64,000 nucleotides of DNA, from the NCBI RefSeq assembly GCF_015667795.1, contig NZ_JADPEL010000011.1, forward strand, positions 1 to 64,000, given 5' to 3'. This stretch comes from Clostridium sp. D53t1_180928_C8 (lineage in GTDB: Bacteria; Bacillota; Clostridia; Clostridiales; Clostridiaceae). Position 1 is the stretch's first letter. The number at the start of each line of letters is the position of its first letter. The notes below the pieces were generated by a model, which was not told the DNA's origin, did no database searches, and was given only the letters and a program-made list of their open reading frames with translations. This document shows positions 44,064-52,717 of the stretch, piece after piece. A program made the position numbers and the translations under genes.

Positions 44064-44807
44064 TTAAACATTATCTTCAGTTTGAATCTCCACTGAGTAA
44101 AATTTATAGTGTATATAATTTCTTGCAAATTCAAATGGTGTTTGAGACGGATAGTAAGTAATTCTTTCTACCTTATATACAGGAATATTTTCGCTTACAT
44201 TTAATTCTTTACATACCTCTTCACTTGAAATAGGAAACTCAACTTCTATTTTTTGCTTTATAGGTAAAGTCATTAAATTTATTCCTAGAGCCTTATTTAC
44301 CTCATCAGAAAACCTATCATTTTCCTTTAAATTATTGTAGTAAAAATTTTTTAAATATTTCTTTGGAATATAACTATTTTGTACTTGCCATGGTGTATCA
44401 TTAACATAGCTTATTCTACAAAATTGGACTAACGTTTCATTGCCCCTAAGCTGTAATTTTCCAGCAATCTCTTTATCTTCTATTTCCTTTACATATAATA
44501 TTTTCTTTTTTTCTACTATGGCTGCTTTAGAATACTTACTCTTAACTTCTTCAATTATTGGACTACCTTCATCAAAGAAAGCACGTCTATGCTTAAAAGT
44601 CTTTCTTACATATGTACCTTCGCCTTGCTTTCTAATAAGATATCCACTTAAAACTAAATCTTGAAGCGCCCTGACAACAGTTGTACTGCTTACATTATAT
44701 ATTTTTTTCAATTCTCCCTCTGAATAAATTTTATCTCCTGGCTTAAACTTTTTATCTTCAATCATTTGGATAATGTCTTGTTTTATAATTTCATATTTAG
44801 CAATCAT
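44064..44807 (-). CDS. GntR-family (HutC subfamily) transcriptional regulator
   Basis: A 247-residue regulator. Residues 5-70 are a GntR winged helix (SEGELKKIYNVSSTTVVRALQDL ... GEGTYVRK), and the rest is a UTRA ligand-binding domain (about 90-240) with FARNYIHYKF near the end. UTRA domains sense sugar phosphates, so the imported disaccharide or a product is a likely effector. The ATG at 44807 follows AAAGGAG by nine bases. It heads the GAG operon, and a palindrome lies just upstream of its ribosome binding site, suggesting autoregulation. Confidence 0.93.
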   Translation of the reverse strand: MIAKYEIIKQDIIQMIEDKKFKPGDKIYSEGELKKIYNVSSTTVVRALQDLVLSGYLIRKQGEGTYVRKTFKHRRAFFDEGSPIIEEVKSKYSKAAIVEKKKILYVKEIEDKEIAGKLQLRGNETLVQFCRISYVNDTPWQVQNSYIPKKYLKNFYYNNLKENDRFSDEVNKALGINLMTLPIKQKIEVEFPISSEEVCKELNVSENIPVYKVERITYYPSQTPFEFARNYIHYKFYSVEIQTEDNV

Positions 44808-44828
44808 CTCTTTTACTCCTTTATAATA

Positions 44829-44838
44829 TAACATGTTA
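44829..44838. promoter_or_regulatory. Palindrome just upstream of the GntR start
   Basis: TAACATGTTA is a perfect 10-bp palindrome 21 nt upstream of the GntR start codon. It shares TGTTAA with the candidate operator at 45270-45295. Possible autoregulatory site; short and AT-rich, so uncertain. Confidence 0.35.
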
Positions 44839-44937
44839 ACGTAGCAAATTTATTATAAGATATATTATAAAAGTCTTCAAGTTTGGCTAATTTAATATTG
44901 GTTTATGCTTCTAGTTGCTCTGATTTGATACTTACAT

Positions 44938-45250
44938 TTAAATTATTAGAATTCTTTTAACTATTCCAATATTATTAAATAAGATATCACTAACTTCAAC
45001 TTCTTGTATTTTTTTAATTAAAGCTTGTCCAACTTTATTCATCAACTACTTAGAATACATCTACTTAAAATAACTATTTATGAAAACTTATCTTTAAGTA
45101 TATGCCCTTCAAGTATTTGACGATAATAATGTAAATACGTTAAACAAATTTCACCTAGAATAAATATTCTTCTTATACAAATTCCTCAGGCAAATCTTCA
45201 ATTGAATAATATTTTATATTCTTTCTGCTATAAGCATATCTATCTTCCAT
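44938..45250 (-). pseudogene. Decayed protein-coding remnant at the head of the GAG operon
   Basis: A reading frame starts at 45250 with an excellent GGGAGGG site (MEDRYAYSRKNIKYYS...) but stops after 25 codons at 45173. The sense continues directly in another frame with no gap (45176-45078: RRIFILGEICLTYLHYY...). A third open stretch runs 45042-44938 (MNKVGQALIKKIQEVEV...), and after one more shift LNNLNVSIKSEQ follows. Protein-like composition in successive frames indicates a gene broken by frameshifts and stops. The family was not recognised. It is transcribed from the GAG promoter ahead of the GntR gene. Confidence 0.5.
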
Positions 45251-45269
45251 TTCTTTCACTCCCTCCCCC

Positions 45270-45295
45270 AACTTAATAGGTTAATGTGTTAAGTT
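45270..45295. promoter_or_regulatory. Candidate operator downstream of the GAG promoter
   Basis: AACTTAA (45270-45276) and TTAAGTT (45289-45295) form a perfect 7-bp inverted repeat with a 12-nt spacer. It begins about 10 nt after the -10 element, near the transcription start, where a repressor would block initiation. The GntR protein encoded downstream is the natural candidate. Confidence 0.5.
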
Positions 45296-45304
45296 GTTAA
45301 TATT

Positions 45305-45333
45305 ATAATACTCGCTTATGAAATCGTAGTCAA
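45305..45333 (-). promoter_or_regulatory. Promoter of the GAG operon overlapped by a cre-like box
   Basis: Minus-strand TTGACT (complement of 45328-45333) and TATTAT (complement of 45305-45310) are 17 bp apart, a good housekeeping promoter. The plus-strand 45319-45332, TGAAATCGTAGTCA, matches 13 of 14 positions of the cre consensus TGWAANCGNTNWCA and covers the -35. CcpA binding here would repress the locus when better sugars are present. Confidence 0.65.
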
Positions 45334-45412
45334 TATTTTTTTAGAAAATTTTTCTTGAAAAATTAAAAATATATTCATAGAATGTTAACTTTTGAATGCA
45401 CTTAATCAAAAA

Positions 45413-45454
45413 AATACACCTTTTATTGTTTGTAAAAACAATAAAAGGTGTATT
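45413..45454 (-). terminator. Strong terminator of the DUF4440-like gene
   Basis: Eighteen-base perfectly complementary arms (45413-45430 and 45437-45454) around a 6-nt loop, 24 nt after the stop codon; T-rich sequence follows. It isolates the GAG promoter from upstream transcription. Confidence 0.9.
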
Positions 45455-45478
45455 TAATATATTTTTAACAAATTTTCA

Positions 45479-45880
45479 CTAAATTACATTTGGAATAATT
45501 ATTTTTTTTGAAGTTAATGTACCTTGATGAAATATCATTTTCCAATTTCCATCAAAACACTTCCAAATTGAACTACGTAAAGAATATTTCTTGCTTTCAT
45601 CTATTTCATCATGCTTTATTACTTTATAAGTTGCTAATATCCACTCATTAGACAGCTCTCTCACATGAAAATCTCTAATTTCCCAGTTTAATTCAGTATT
45701 ATCATCTTTTTCTTGAAACACTTCTCCCTTTTCATAAAAAACTATTCTTCCCGAGCTTGTAAATTCAACAAATTCAGTAGCTATCAATTCAGCTATTTTT
45801 TGTGATGACTTTCTAACTTCTGATTTTAATAGCTCACATTCAAATTTATATATATTTTTAGATAAAAGATTATAATACAT
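45479..45880 (-). CDS. DUF4440/SnoaL-like small protein
   Basis: A 133-residue cytosolic protein of the NTF2-like DUF4440 type: an N-terminal helix pair (LKSEVRKSSQKIAELIATEFVEF) and then alternating strands with SGRIVFYEKGEVF, WILATYKVI and SSIWKCFDGNWKMIFHQGTL. The last segment is characteristic of the family. Function is unknown; such proteins bind small molecules or act as small enzymes. The ATG at 45880 is preferred over an upstream GTG because GGAG lies six bases before it. Single gene. Confidence 0.75.
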   Translation of the reverse strand: MYYNLLSKNIYKFECELLKSEVRKSSQKIAELIATEFVEFTSSGRIVFYEKGEVFQEKDDNTELNWEIRDFHVRELSNEWILATYKVIKHDEIDESKKYSLRSSIWKCFDGNWKMIFHQGTLTSKKIIIPNVI

Positions 45881-45988
45881 TTTATTCTCCACTACTCTTT
45901 TTCCCCATTTTTAATATTATATATAAACAATATTTTAACTTTAACAAAAGAGTTAGCTCATAAAACTAACTCTTTAAACTTGAAAATA

Positions 45989-47545
45989 TTATACAACTTT
46001 TGTAGTCCATTCTTCACAGTTCCATATATCTGTTACAACATCCTTATAAAACTCAGGTTCGTGACATACAAGTAATATACTTCCCTTATATTCTTTTAAA
46101 GCTCTCTTAAGTTCATCCTTAGCTTCAACATCTAAATGGTTAGTAGGCTCATCTAGGATTAAGATATTTGTTTCTTCATTAATAAGCTTACATAATCTAA
46201 CCTTAGCTTGTTCTCCCCCACTTAGTACACATACTTTACTTTCAATATGTTTAGTTGTTAAACCACATTTAGCAAGAGCTGATCTTATTTCGTATTGAGT
46301 TTTAGAAGGGAACTTTTCCCATACCTCTTCAATACAAGTATTATAATTAGCATCCTTTATTTCTTGTTCGAAGTAACCAATTTGTTGATATTCACCTAAT
46401 GAAACTTCTCCACCTAATGAAGGAATTAATCCCATTAAGCTTTTAAGTAATGTAGTCTTACCAAGTCCATTTGCTCCAACTAAAGCAACTTTTTGCCCTC
46501 TTTCCATGTAAAGATTTAAAGGCTTAGTTAAAGGTTCATTATATCCAATTACTAAATCCTTAGTTTCAAAAATTACCTTTCCTGAAGTTCTTCCCTTTAA
46601 GAAGTTAAACTCTGGCTTTGGTTTTTCTGCTGCAAGTTCAATCATTTCCATTTTATCAAGCTTCTTTTGTCTAGCCTTAGCCATACCACTAGTTGCAACT
46701 CTTGCTTTGTTTCTAGCAACGAAATCCTTAAGTTGTGCAACTTCTGCTTGTTGTCTTTCATAAGCAGCTTCTAATTGAGCTTTATTAGCCTCATAAATTC
46801 TTTGGAATTCATAATAATCTCCAACATATCTAGTAAGCTTTCTATTTTCAACATGATAAATTAAGTTAATAACTGAATTTAAGAACGGAATATCATGCGA
46901 AATTAATATAAATGCATTTTCATATGATTGTAAGAATCTCTTTAACCATTCAATATGAGCTTCATCTAAATAGTTAGTAGGCTCGTCTAGTAAAAGTATA
47001 TCTGGATTTTCTAATAAAAGCTTTCCTAATAATACCTTTGTTCTTTGTCCACCACTAAGCTCAGTTACATCTCTATCAAGACCTACATCTAAAAGCCCTA
47101 ACCCCTTAGCAACTTCTTCAGCTTTAGCATCTATAACATAAAATCCATTATTATCTAACATATCTTGAATAATAGCAGTTCTTTCAAGTGCCTTATTCAT
47201 TTCGTCTTCATCCATTTCGCCCATTCTTCCATAAAGCTCATTCATTTCAGCTTCCATATCAAATAAATATTGGAATGCAGTTCTTAAAACATCTCTTATA
47301 GTTAATCCTTTTTCAAGTTCAGCATGCTGATCCATATAACCAACTCTAACTCTATTACTCCAAATAACCTTACCTTCATCAGGCATTAACTTACTTGTTA
47401 TTATATTCATAAATGTAGATTTACCTTCACCATTAGCTCCAATTAAACCTACATGTTCTCCTTTAAGTAATCTAAATGATACATCTTCAAATATTGCTCT
47501 ATCACCAAATCCATGGCTTATATTTTTAACTGTTAAAACGCTCAT
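45989..47545 (-). CDS. ABC-F family ATPase (YkpA/YbiT-like)
   Basis: A 518-residue protein with two ATP-binding cassettes and no membrane segments. Cassette 1: GANGEGKST, LSGGQRTK, ILLLDEPTNYLD. Cassette 2: GANGLGKTT, LSGGEQAK, ILILDEPTNHLD. The connecting linker (about 235-310) is the charged, helical P-site tRNA interaction motif of ABC-F proteins (NKAQLEAAYERQQAEVAQLK). Length and overall sequence resemble Bacillus YkpA and Escherichia YbiT, translation factors acting on the ribosome. It lies 102 nt after the DUF3867 gene with a terminator between. It does not look like one of the named resistance proteins. Confidence 0.92.
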   Translation of the reverse strand: MSVLTVKNISHGFGDRAIFEDVSFRLLKGEHVGLIGANGEGKSTFMNIITSKLMPDEGKVIWSNRVRVGYMDQHAELEKGLTIRDVLRTAFQYLFDMEAEMNELYGRMGEMDEDEMNKALERTAIIQDMLDNNGFYVIDAKAEEVAKGLGLLDVGLDRDVTELSGGQRTKVLLGKLLLENPDILLLDEPTNYLDEAHIEWLKRFLQSYENAFILISHDIPFLNSVINLIYHVENRKLTRYVGDYYEFQRIYEANKAQLEAAYERQQAEVAQLKDFVARNKARVATSGMAKARQKKLDKMEMIELAAEKPKPEFNFLKGRTSGKVIFETKDLVIGYNEPLTKPLNLYMERGQKVALVGANGLGKTTLLKSLMGLIPSLGGEVSLGEYQQIGYFEQEIKDANYNTCIEEVWEKFPSKTQYEIRSALAKCGLTTKHIESKVCVLSGGEQAKVRLCKLINEETNILILDEPTNHLDVEAKDELKRALKEYKGSILLVCHEPEFYKDVVTDIWNCEEWTTKVV

Positions 47546-47564
47546 TATTATCCTCCGCTAGTAA

Positions 47565-47599
47565 AAAAATAAGGAGTGACTAATACATCACACCTTATT
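47565..47599 (-). terminator. Terminator of the DUF3867-like gene
   Basis: AATAAGGTGTGA and TCACTCCTTATT pair with one mismatch on the minus strand, followed by a seven-T run, about 50 nt after the stop and 20 nt before the ABC-F gene. Confidence 0.75.
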
Positions 47600-47647
47600 T
47601 ATTATACATTAATTTAAGTCAAAATAAATAGAAATTTCTTTCTATTT

Positions 47648-48205
47648 TTAGTAATCATATTCTTTTGTATTTTCACAAATTGAAATCTTAAGTAAATCAT
47701 TCTCTACAGTCTTTTTATATGAACATAAAAACTCATTTAACTCATTATCAGTGAGATCAATTAACCCCTCACTTTTTAAAATAACATTATGGGCATCTAG
47801 TAAAATAGTAAGATTGTTTTTTTCATTTTCTATACTGTACTCTGTAGCACCTTTAACCTTCAATCTATTTTTATATTTTTCTTGAAATCCTAAAGTTCTA
47901 CGTGTTTTTTCATAATCTGCTGGATTTGTTGAAATATTCTCTAACCCTAATGATTTTAATTGATCCTCAAAGCCTGAAGCATCTATCCCATATCTCTCCA
48001 TAAGCTTTGTTTGCATCTTTAAGAATTTATCTGGAGAAAGATTATTCTTCTCCATATATTCACCTAACTCCTTAGAAAACTCTGACATATTAATTTTGCC
48101 TTCAGCCATCTTATAATATAAAGAATAAATATATGATTCAAATTGATCTACATCTTTATCGTTAACTCTATTCTTAAGCTCATTAAAATCAATTATTTTA
48201 TCCAT
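47648..48205 (-). CDS. DUF3867-like protein
   Basis: A 185-residue acidic, mostly helical cytosolic protein starting MDKIIDFNELKNRV. This start and the length match DUF3867 proteins of Clostridium, as I remember them; their function is unknown. No membrane segment or catalytic motif is visible. ATG at 48205 follows AGGAGGAGAG. Single gene with its own terminator. Confidence 0.65.
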   Translation of the reverse strand: MDKIIDFNELKNRVNDKDVDQFESYIYSLYYKMAEGKINMSEFSKELGEYMEKNNLSPDKFLKMQTKLMERYGIDASGFEDQLKSLGLENISTNPADYEKTRRTLGFQEKYKNRLKVKGATEYSIENEKNNLTILLDAHNVILKSEGLIDLTDNELNEFLCSYKKTVENDLLKISICENTKEYDY

Positions 48206-48335
48206 ACTCTCTCCTCCTAAGCTCATTTCCTTTTATAAGTATTATATACCAAAACTTCTTGTTTTTCTACTAAAGTATTATTACAATTCTTCTACCATAT
48301 AGTAATTTATATTTTTAATTTATATATATTTATTT

Positions 48336-49388
48336 TTAGCCTTTTACTTGCATCCAAATATCATCATATAATTTTAATTTATCTTGAGGTAAATATTTAT
48401 ATCCCTCGCATTTATCCATTACCTCTACAGGCATATAAGCACCTGGATTATTTCTAATATCAGCTGGTTGCTCTTCCATTGCCTCTTTATTTGGTGTTGT
48501 ATAACCTATTTCTTCAGCTATTCTATATGCGCTATCTTTATTACATAAGAAATTTATGAAAGTTTCTGCTGCCTCTTTATTCTCTGTTCCTTTTGGTATT
48601 ACTAATGAATCTATCCAGAAGTTTGCTCCTTCTTTTGGAACAATATATTCTAAATAATCATATTCATCAGCTAAGTTTAAGCCTTCACCAGACCATATCA
48701 TAGCTATAGCTCTCTCCCCTGATATCATTAAATCCTTAACATTATCAGCACCATAAATAGTTCCTAATTCCTTTTGTTCTACTAAGGACTTCTTTGCCTG
48801 TTCTAATTGTTCAGAATCTGTACTATTTAAAGGATATCCTAACATCTTAAGAGCCATTCCAATAGCATCTCTTTGTGAATCAAGAACAAATATCTCGTCT
48901 CTATATTCTGGATTCCACATATCTTTCCAGCTATCTACATCTTCTTTTATTATATCTGTATTATATACAATTCCTATAGTTCCATTCATATATGGAAGTG
49001 AATAAACATTTCCTGGATCAAATGGTCTATTTAAATTATCTTCTGAAAGCTGAGTCCAATTAGGTATTTTATCCTTATCTAATTTTTCCAATCTATCTTC
49101 AGCTATAAGTCTTTCTACCATATAATCTCCAGGTACAGCAACATCATATTGAGTTTTTCCTGAAATAAGTTCTTGATACATAGCTTCATTATCATCAACA
49201 AATATTTCATTAACACCTATATTATATTTTTCCTCAAACTCATCTATAAGACCTTCAGCTATATTTTCTCCCCAATTTAAGAAGTTAATAGTAACATCAT
49301 ACTTTTTCTCATTACAAGCTACAAATGAATTTGCAACAAATAAAGTACTTAAAGCTACCGCTATAAATTTTAATTTATTTTTTTTCAT
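48336..49388 (-). CDS. potD: Spermidine/putrescine-binding lipoprotein, PotD type
   Basis: A 350-residue solute-binding lipoprotein. Basic start, hydrophobic core and lipobox VAC put the lipidated Cys near residue 25. The mature part matches PotD: INFLNWGENIAEGLIDEFEE, QYDVAVPGDYMVERL and LPYMNGTIGIVYN. It should deliver polyamines to a PotABC transporter. No potA, potB or potC lies in the window on either side; in most clostridia potABCD form one operon, so it is either separated or the other genes lie elsewhere. ATG at 49388 follows AAAGGAG by eight bases. Confidence 0.9.
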   Translation of the reverse strand: MKKNKLKFIAVALSTLFVANSFVACNEKKYDVTINFLNWGENIAEGLIDEFEEKYNIGVNEIFVDDNEAMYQELISGKTQYDVAVPGDYMVERLIAEDRLEKLDKDKIPNWTQLSEDNLNRPFDPGNVYSLPYMNGTIGIVYNTDIIKEDVDSWKDMWNPEYRDEIFVLDSQRDAIGMALKMLGYPLNSTDSEQLEQAKKSLVEQKELGTIYGADNVKDLMISGERAIAMIWSGEGLNLADEYDYLEYIVPKEGANFWIDSLVIPKGTENKEAAETFINFLCNKDSAYRIAEEIGYTTPNKEAMEEQPADIRNNPGAYMPVEVMDKCEGYKYLPQDKLKLYDDIWMQVKG

Positions 49389-49507
49389 AAAGTAGTCTCC
49401 TTTCATTAAATACTATAGTCTCTATTTTTATATCTATAGTAATCTAGTATACTATAATACTATTTTGTCCAATAATGCCATTCTACAAATATATAATTTA
49501 CTATATT

Positions 49508-49545
49508 TTAAAAAAATAAAAAAGCCCTTTAGGCCTTTTTATTAA
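49508..49545 (-). terminator. Terminator of the ridA gene
   Basis: AAAAAGGCC and GGGCTTTTTT arms around a short AT loop on the minus strand, 20 nt after the stop codon, then a T-rich run. Confidence 0.75.
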
Positions 49546-49564
49546 TAATTATTATCTTTTAATA

Positions 49565-49942
49565 TCATTTAGTTGCTATAGCCTCTATTTCTATAACTGC
49601 ATCTTTAGGTAATTTTGCTACTTGAACACAACTTCTTGCTGGTGGATTTTCAGTAAAGTATGTTCCATAAACTTCATTAACAGCAGTAAAATCATTTAAG
49701 TCCTTTAAGAAAATACTTGTTTTTATTACATTTTCTAAAGATGTTCCTGCTGCTTCTAAAATTGCTTTAACATTTTCCATTGATTGTTTAGTTGCAAGCT
49801 TTATATCAGTTTCCATTTCTCCTGTTGCAGGATTTATTGGAATTTGACCTGATGTATAAACAAAATCTCCAACAATAACTCCTTGAGAATATGGTCCTAT
49901 TGCACCTGGTGCATTATTAGTGTGAATAACTTCTCTCTTCAT
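49565..49942 (-). CDS. ridA: RidA/YjgF-family enamine/imine deaminase
   Basis: A 125-residue protein with the full RidA signature: NAPGAIGPYSQGV at the N-terminus, SGQIPINPATGEM, and near the C-terminus PARSCVQVAKLPKDAVIEIEAIA, which contains the substrate-binding Arg and Glu. It hydrolyses reactive 2-aminoacrylate-type enamines released by pyridoxal-phosphate enzymes. It lies divergently next to a branched-chain aminotransferase, a biologically sensible neighbour. The ATG at 49942 follows AGGAGGG; the longer start has no site. Confidence 0.95.
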   Translation of the reverse strand: MKREVIHTNNAPGAIGPYSQGVIVGDFVYTSGQIPINPATGEMETDIKLATKQSMENVKAILEAAGTSLENVIKTSIFLKDLNDFTAVNEVYGTYFTENPPARSCVQVAKLPKDAVIEIEAIATK

Positions 49943-50155
49943 TATTTTCCCTCCTAAATCTACACTCAATATATTTAATGATATTTTTACCATTTAATAA
50001 ATATTATACTATAGATTAATATTTTTTTATATCCGTTAATATTTTTTTATTATAAATTCATTATTTTTTTGTTTAAGATTTTTTCCATTAGTGGTAAAAT
50101 AAATAATTAAGAAAACAACATATAGATATAGCTTATAAATAAAGGGGCGATTCAA

Positions 50156-51181
50156 ATGAACAAAACAGTAAATATCGATTGGAATAACTTGGGGTTCGAG
50201 TACATCAAAACTGATTTCCGTTATATTTCAACTTGGAAAAATGGAACTTGGGATGAAGGACATTTAACAGAAGACAATATGCTTACAATAAGTGAAGCTT
50301 CTTGTGCCCTTCACTATGGACAACAATGCTTTGAAGGCTTAAAGGCTTATAGAACTAAAAATGGAGATATTCAGCTTTTCAGACCTAATAGAAATGCTGC
50401 AAGACTTAACAACAGTCTTGGTAAACTACTTATGCCTGAAATTCCTGAAGAAAAATTTATAGATGCATGTATGCAAGTTGTAAAAGCTAATGAACATTAT
50501 GTTCCTCCTTATGGTACAGGTGGTACTTTATACTTAAGACCTTTTGTTATTGGTGTTGGAGATAATATTGGTGTTAAACCTGCTCCAGAATACATCTTCT
50601 GTATATTCTGTTTACCTGTTGGTGCATATTTTAAAGGTGGAATGACACCTTGCAACTTCATGATTGCTGACTATGATAGAGCTGCTCCTAATGGAACTGG
50701 TGGTCAAAAAGTTGGTGGTAATTATGCAGCTTCAATGCATCCACATAAAATAGCTGTAGATAGAGGTTTTGCTGACTGTATTTACTTAGATCCAGCAACA
50801 AGAACTAACATTGAAGAGGTAGGTGCTGCAAACTTCTTTGGAATTACAAAGAATAATGAATTCGTTACACCAGCATCACCATCAGTATTACCAAGTATAA
50901 CAAAATACTCATTAATGGAAATAGCAGAAAAATATTTAAATATGCCTGTATATGAAAGAGAAGTTCCTATAGATTCTCTTGATGATTTCAAAGAAGCTGG
51001 AGCTTGTGGTACAGCTGCTGTAATTACTCCTATTGGTGGAATTGAATACCAAAACAAACTTCATGTCTTCTATAGCGAAACAGAAGTTGGCCCAATCACT
51101 AAAGAACTTTATAGAATTCTTTGTGGAATTCAATTTGGAGATGTTGAAGCTCCAGAAGATTGGATTTATAAAGTTAAATAG
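50156..51181 (+). CDS. ilvE: Branched-chain amino acid aminotransferase
   Basis: A 341-residue fold-IV aminotransferase of the longer (type II) IlvE form. The PLP region shows [20 protein letters not shown], and [10 protein letters not shown] and [11 protein letters not shown] are family motifs; [14 protein letters not shown] lies near the N-terminus. It interconverts leucine, isoleucine and valine with their 2-oxo acids in the cytoplasm. ATG follows AAGGGGCGATTCAA. I looked for a T-box leader upstream and saw none. Single gene with a terminator at 51190. Confidence 0.95.
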   Translation: MNKTVNIDWNNLGFEYIKTDFRYISTWKNGTWDEGHLTEDNMLTISEASCALHYGQQCFEGLKAYRTKNGDIQLFRPNRNAARLNNSLGKLLMPEIPEEKFIDACMQVVKANEHYVPPYGTGGTLYLRPFVIGVGDNIGVKPAPEYIFCIFCLPVGAYFKGGMTPCNFMIADYDRAAPNGTGGQKVGGNYAASMHPHKIAVDRGFADCIYLDPATRTNIEEVGAANFFGITKNNEFVTPASPSVLPSITKYSLMEIAEKYLNMPVYEREVPIDSLDDFKEAGACGTAAVITPIGGIEYQNKLHVFYSETEVGPITKELYRILCGIQFGDVEAPEDWIYKVK

Positions 51182-51189
51182 TAATTTTT

Positions 51190-51220
51190 AAGGACATATT
51201 TTCTAAGTATGTCCTTTTTA
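51190..51220 (+). terminator. Terminator of ilvE
   Basis: AAGGACATA (51190-51198) and TATGTCCTT (51208-51216) form a 9-bp stem followed by TTTT, 8 nt after the stop codon. Confidence 0.85.
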
Positions 51221-51313
51221 TTATATATTAATTTATTTTTTTGATTAAGTTTAATTAATAATTATATAATAGGTAATACTAATCTATTCATAACTTTAAG
51301 GAGGAAATTCAAT

Positions 51314-52252
51314 ATGAAAAAGGCTTTTCCACTTGGTCTATTAGCAGCATTCTTCTTTTCATTTACTTTTATACTTAACAGTAAAATGAATATTGCTGGT
51401 GGTAGTTGGATTTGGAGCGCATCTCTAAGATATTTTTTTATGCTTCCAATTTTATTTATAATTGTATTATTAAGAAATGAAATTAAACCTGTTGTAAAAT
51501 CAATAAAAGATAATACTTTATCATGGTTTATTTGGAGTACTATTGGATTTGGATTATTTTATGCTCCACTTAGCTTTGCTTCAATATATGGAGCTTCTTG
51601 GATGGTTGCTAGCACTTGGCAAATAACTATTATTGCTGGAGCACTTTTATCACCACTATTTTTCACAACTATAAAAAAAAGTGATTCAATAGTCTATAAA
51701 AGAAATACTATTCCTAAAAAAGCATTATCATTTTCTTTAATAATTTTATTAGGAGTTTTTTTAATTCAATCTGAAAATTCTAGTAATATCTCAATATCAC
51801 ACTTACTTTTAGGTCTTATTCCAGTAATGATAGCTGCTTTTGCTTATCCATTAGGTAATCGTAAAATGATGGAAATTTGTGATAACAACCTAAATACCTT
51901 TCAGCGTGTTTTTGGAATGACATTATGTAGCATGCCATTTTGGCTTATATTATCTTTATTTGGTGTTTCAACTGTTGGATTACCATCTCAAGAACAAGTT
52001 TTTCAAGCCTTTTTAGTTGCTTTATTTTCTGGTGTTATAGCCACTATATTATTCTTTAAAGCTACAGACTTAGTAAAAAATAATCATCATCAACTTGCAG
52101 TTATAGAAGCTACTCAATCTGGAGAAGTTATTTTTACTTTACTTGGTGAAATATTTATACTTAAAAGTAACTTTCCATCAGCAATTGGATACATTGGTAT
52201 ACTTTTAGTTATAGTTGGTATGATATTAAATAGTTTATTTTCAAATGAATAA
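51314..52252 (+). CDS. Multidrug resistance efflux transporter family (EmrE/DMT-type) membrane protein
   Basis: A 312-residue membrane protein with ten hydrophobic helices in two repeats, matching the EmrE-like/DMT drug-metabolite transporter superfamily. FSFTFILNSKMNIAGGSWIWSASLRYFFMLP near the N-terminus and HHQLAVIEATQSGEVIFTLLGE in the C-terminal half are the most characteristic parts. It probably exports a small molecule; the substrate is unknown. ATG follows AAGGAGG. It shares the plus strand with ilvE, with a terminator and 130 nt between, so it is likely transcribed separately. Confidence 0.87.
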   Translation: MKKAFPLGLLAAFFFSFTFILNSKMNIAGGSWIWSASLRYFFMLPILFIIVLLRNEIKPVVKSIKDNTLSWFIWSTIGFGLFYAPLSFASIYGASWMVASTWQITIIAGALLSPLFFTTIKKSDSIVYKRNTIPKKALSFSLIILLGVFLIQSENSSNISISHLLLGLIPVMIAAFAYPLGNRKMMEICDNNLNTFQRVFGMTLCSMPFWLILSLFGVSTVGLPSQEQVFQAFLVALFSGVIATILFFKATDLVKNNHHQLAVIEATQSGEVIFTLLGEIFILKSNFPSAIGYIGILLVIVGMILNSLFSNE

Positions 52253-52268
52253 TTATTTTATTACTATA

Positions 52269-52309
52269 AAATAATGGTAACATCAAATATATTGATGTTA
52301 CCATTATTT
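52269..52309. terminator. Bidirectional terminator
   Basis: Eighteen-base perfect arms (52269-52286 and 52292-52309) around a 5-nt loop with A/T flanks. It sits between the convergent transporter gene and the small Fe-S protein gene. Confidence 0.9.
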
Positions 52310-52317
52310 ATTAAATA

Positions 52318-52491
52318 TTACTTATTTTTTTCGATTATCATTTCGATGTTACATTTACATCTTCCACCACGACATCCACCAGCACCTGCACCAGTTTCTT
52401 CCTTAACTTCTTCAAAACAAGTAGCTCCATTTTTTACAGCTTCAACTATTTTTTCTTCTGAAACTCCTCTACATAGACATACGTTTGACAT
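52318..52491 (-). CDS. BFD-like [2Fe-2S]-binding small protein
   Basis: A 57-residue protein, overlooked by length. It starts MSNVCLCRGVSEEKIVEAV and has the CxC ... CRGGRC spacing of the BFD-like (bacterioferritin-associated ferredoxin/NifU middle) [2Fe-2S] domain, with an extra CKC. The ATG at 52491 follows AAAGGAGATG. It probably carries an Fe-S cluster for electron transfer. It lies 37 nt downstream of a [4Fe-4S] ferredoxin gene on the same strand, suggesting a two-gene unit. The physiological partner is unknown. Confidence 0.88.
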   Translation of the reverse strand: MSNVCLCRGVSEEKIVEAVKNGATCFEEVKEETGAGAGGCRGGRCKCNIEMIIEKNK

Positions 52492-52528
52492 ATTTTCATC
52501 TCCTTTATATTGTATTGAATAATTTAAA

Positions 52529-52717
52529 TTATTCTTCTATTGAAATAGCTTGTACAGGACATCCATCACAAGCTTCTCTTGTAGCATCTTCTAATTCTGC
52601 TGATATTTCACCTTCTATAGCTTCTGCAACTCCTGTATCTAATGAGAACACATCAGAACATACCCCTTCACATAATCCACAGCTTATACATACATTTTGG
52701 TCTACAAATGCTTTCAT
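52529..52717 (-). CDS. [4Fe-4S] ferredoxin
   Basis: A 62-residue ferredoxin. CISCGLCEGVC supplies three Cys of the cluster and CDGCPVQAI the fourth. There is only one complete cluster motif, as in thermophile-type Fd IV ferredoxins, with an acidic middle section (EGEISAELED). It carries electrons in the cytoplasm. ATG follows CGGAGGATAAAA. It is the upstream partner of the BFD-like gene. Confidence 0.93.
   Translation of the reverse strand: MKAFVDQNVCISCGLCEGVCSDVFSLDTGVAEAIEGEISAELEDATREACDGCPVQAISIEE

Larger units (their letters stand above)
44808..45478. other. 671-bp region upstream of the GAG operon
   Basis: It contains a candidate operon promoter (45305-45333), an inverted-repeat operator (45270-45295), a decayed gene (44938-45250), a palindrome (44829-44838) and, at the far end, the terminator of the DUF4440-like gene. 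The remainder is AT-rich and featureless. Confidence 0.6.

Noticed and set aside
49994-50155. Possible T-box leader before ilvE
   Set aside because: No T-box consensus, specifier stem or antiterminator-like structure was seen; only AT-rich promoter-like sequence.
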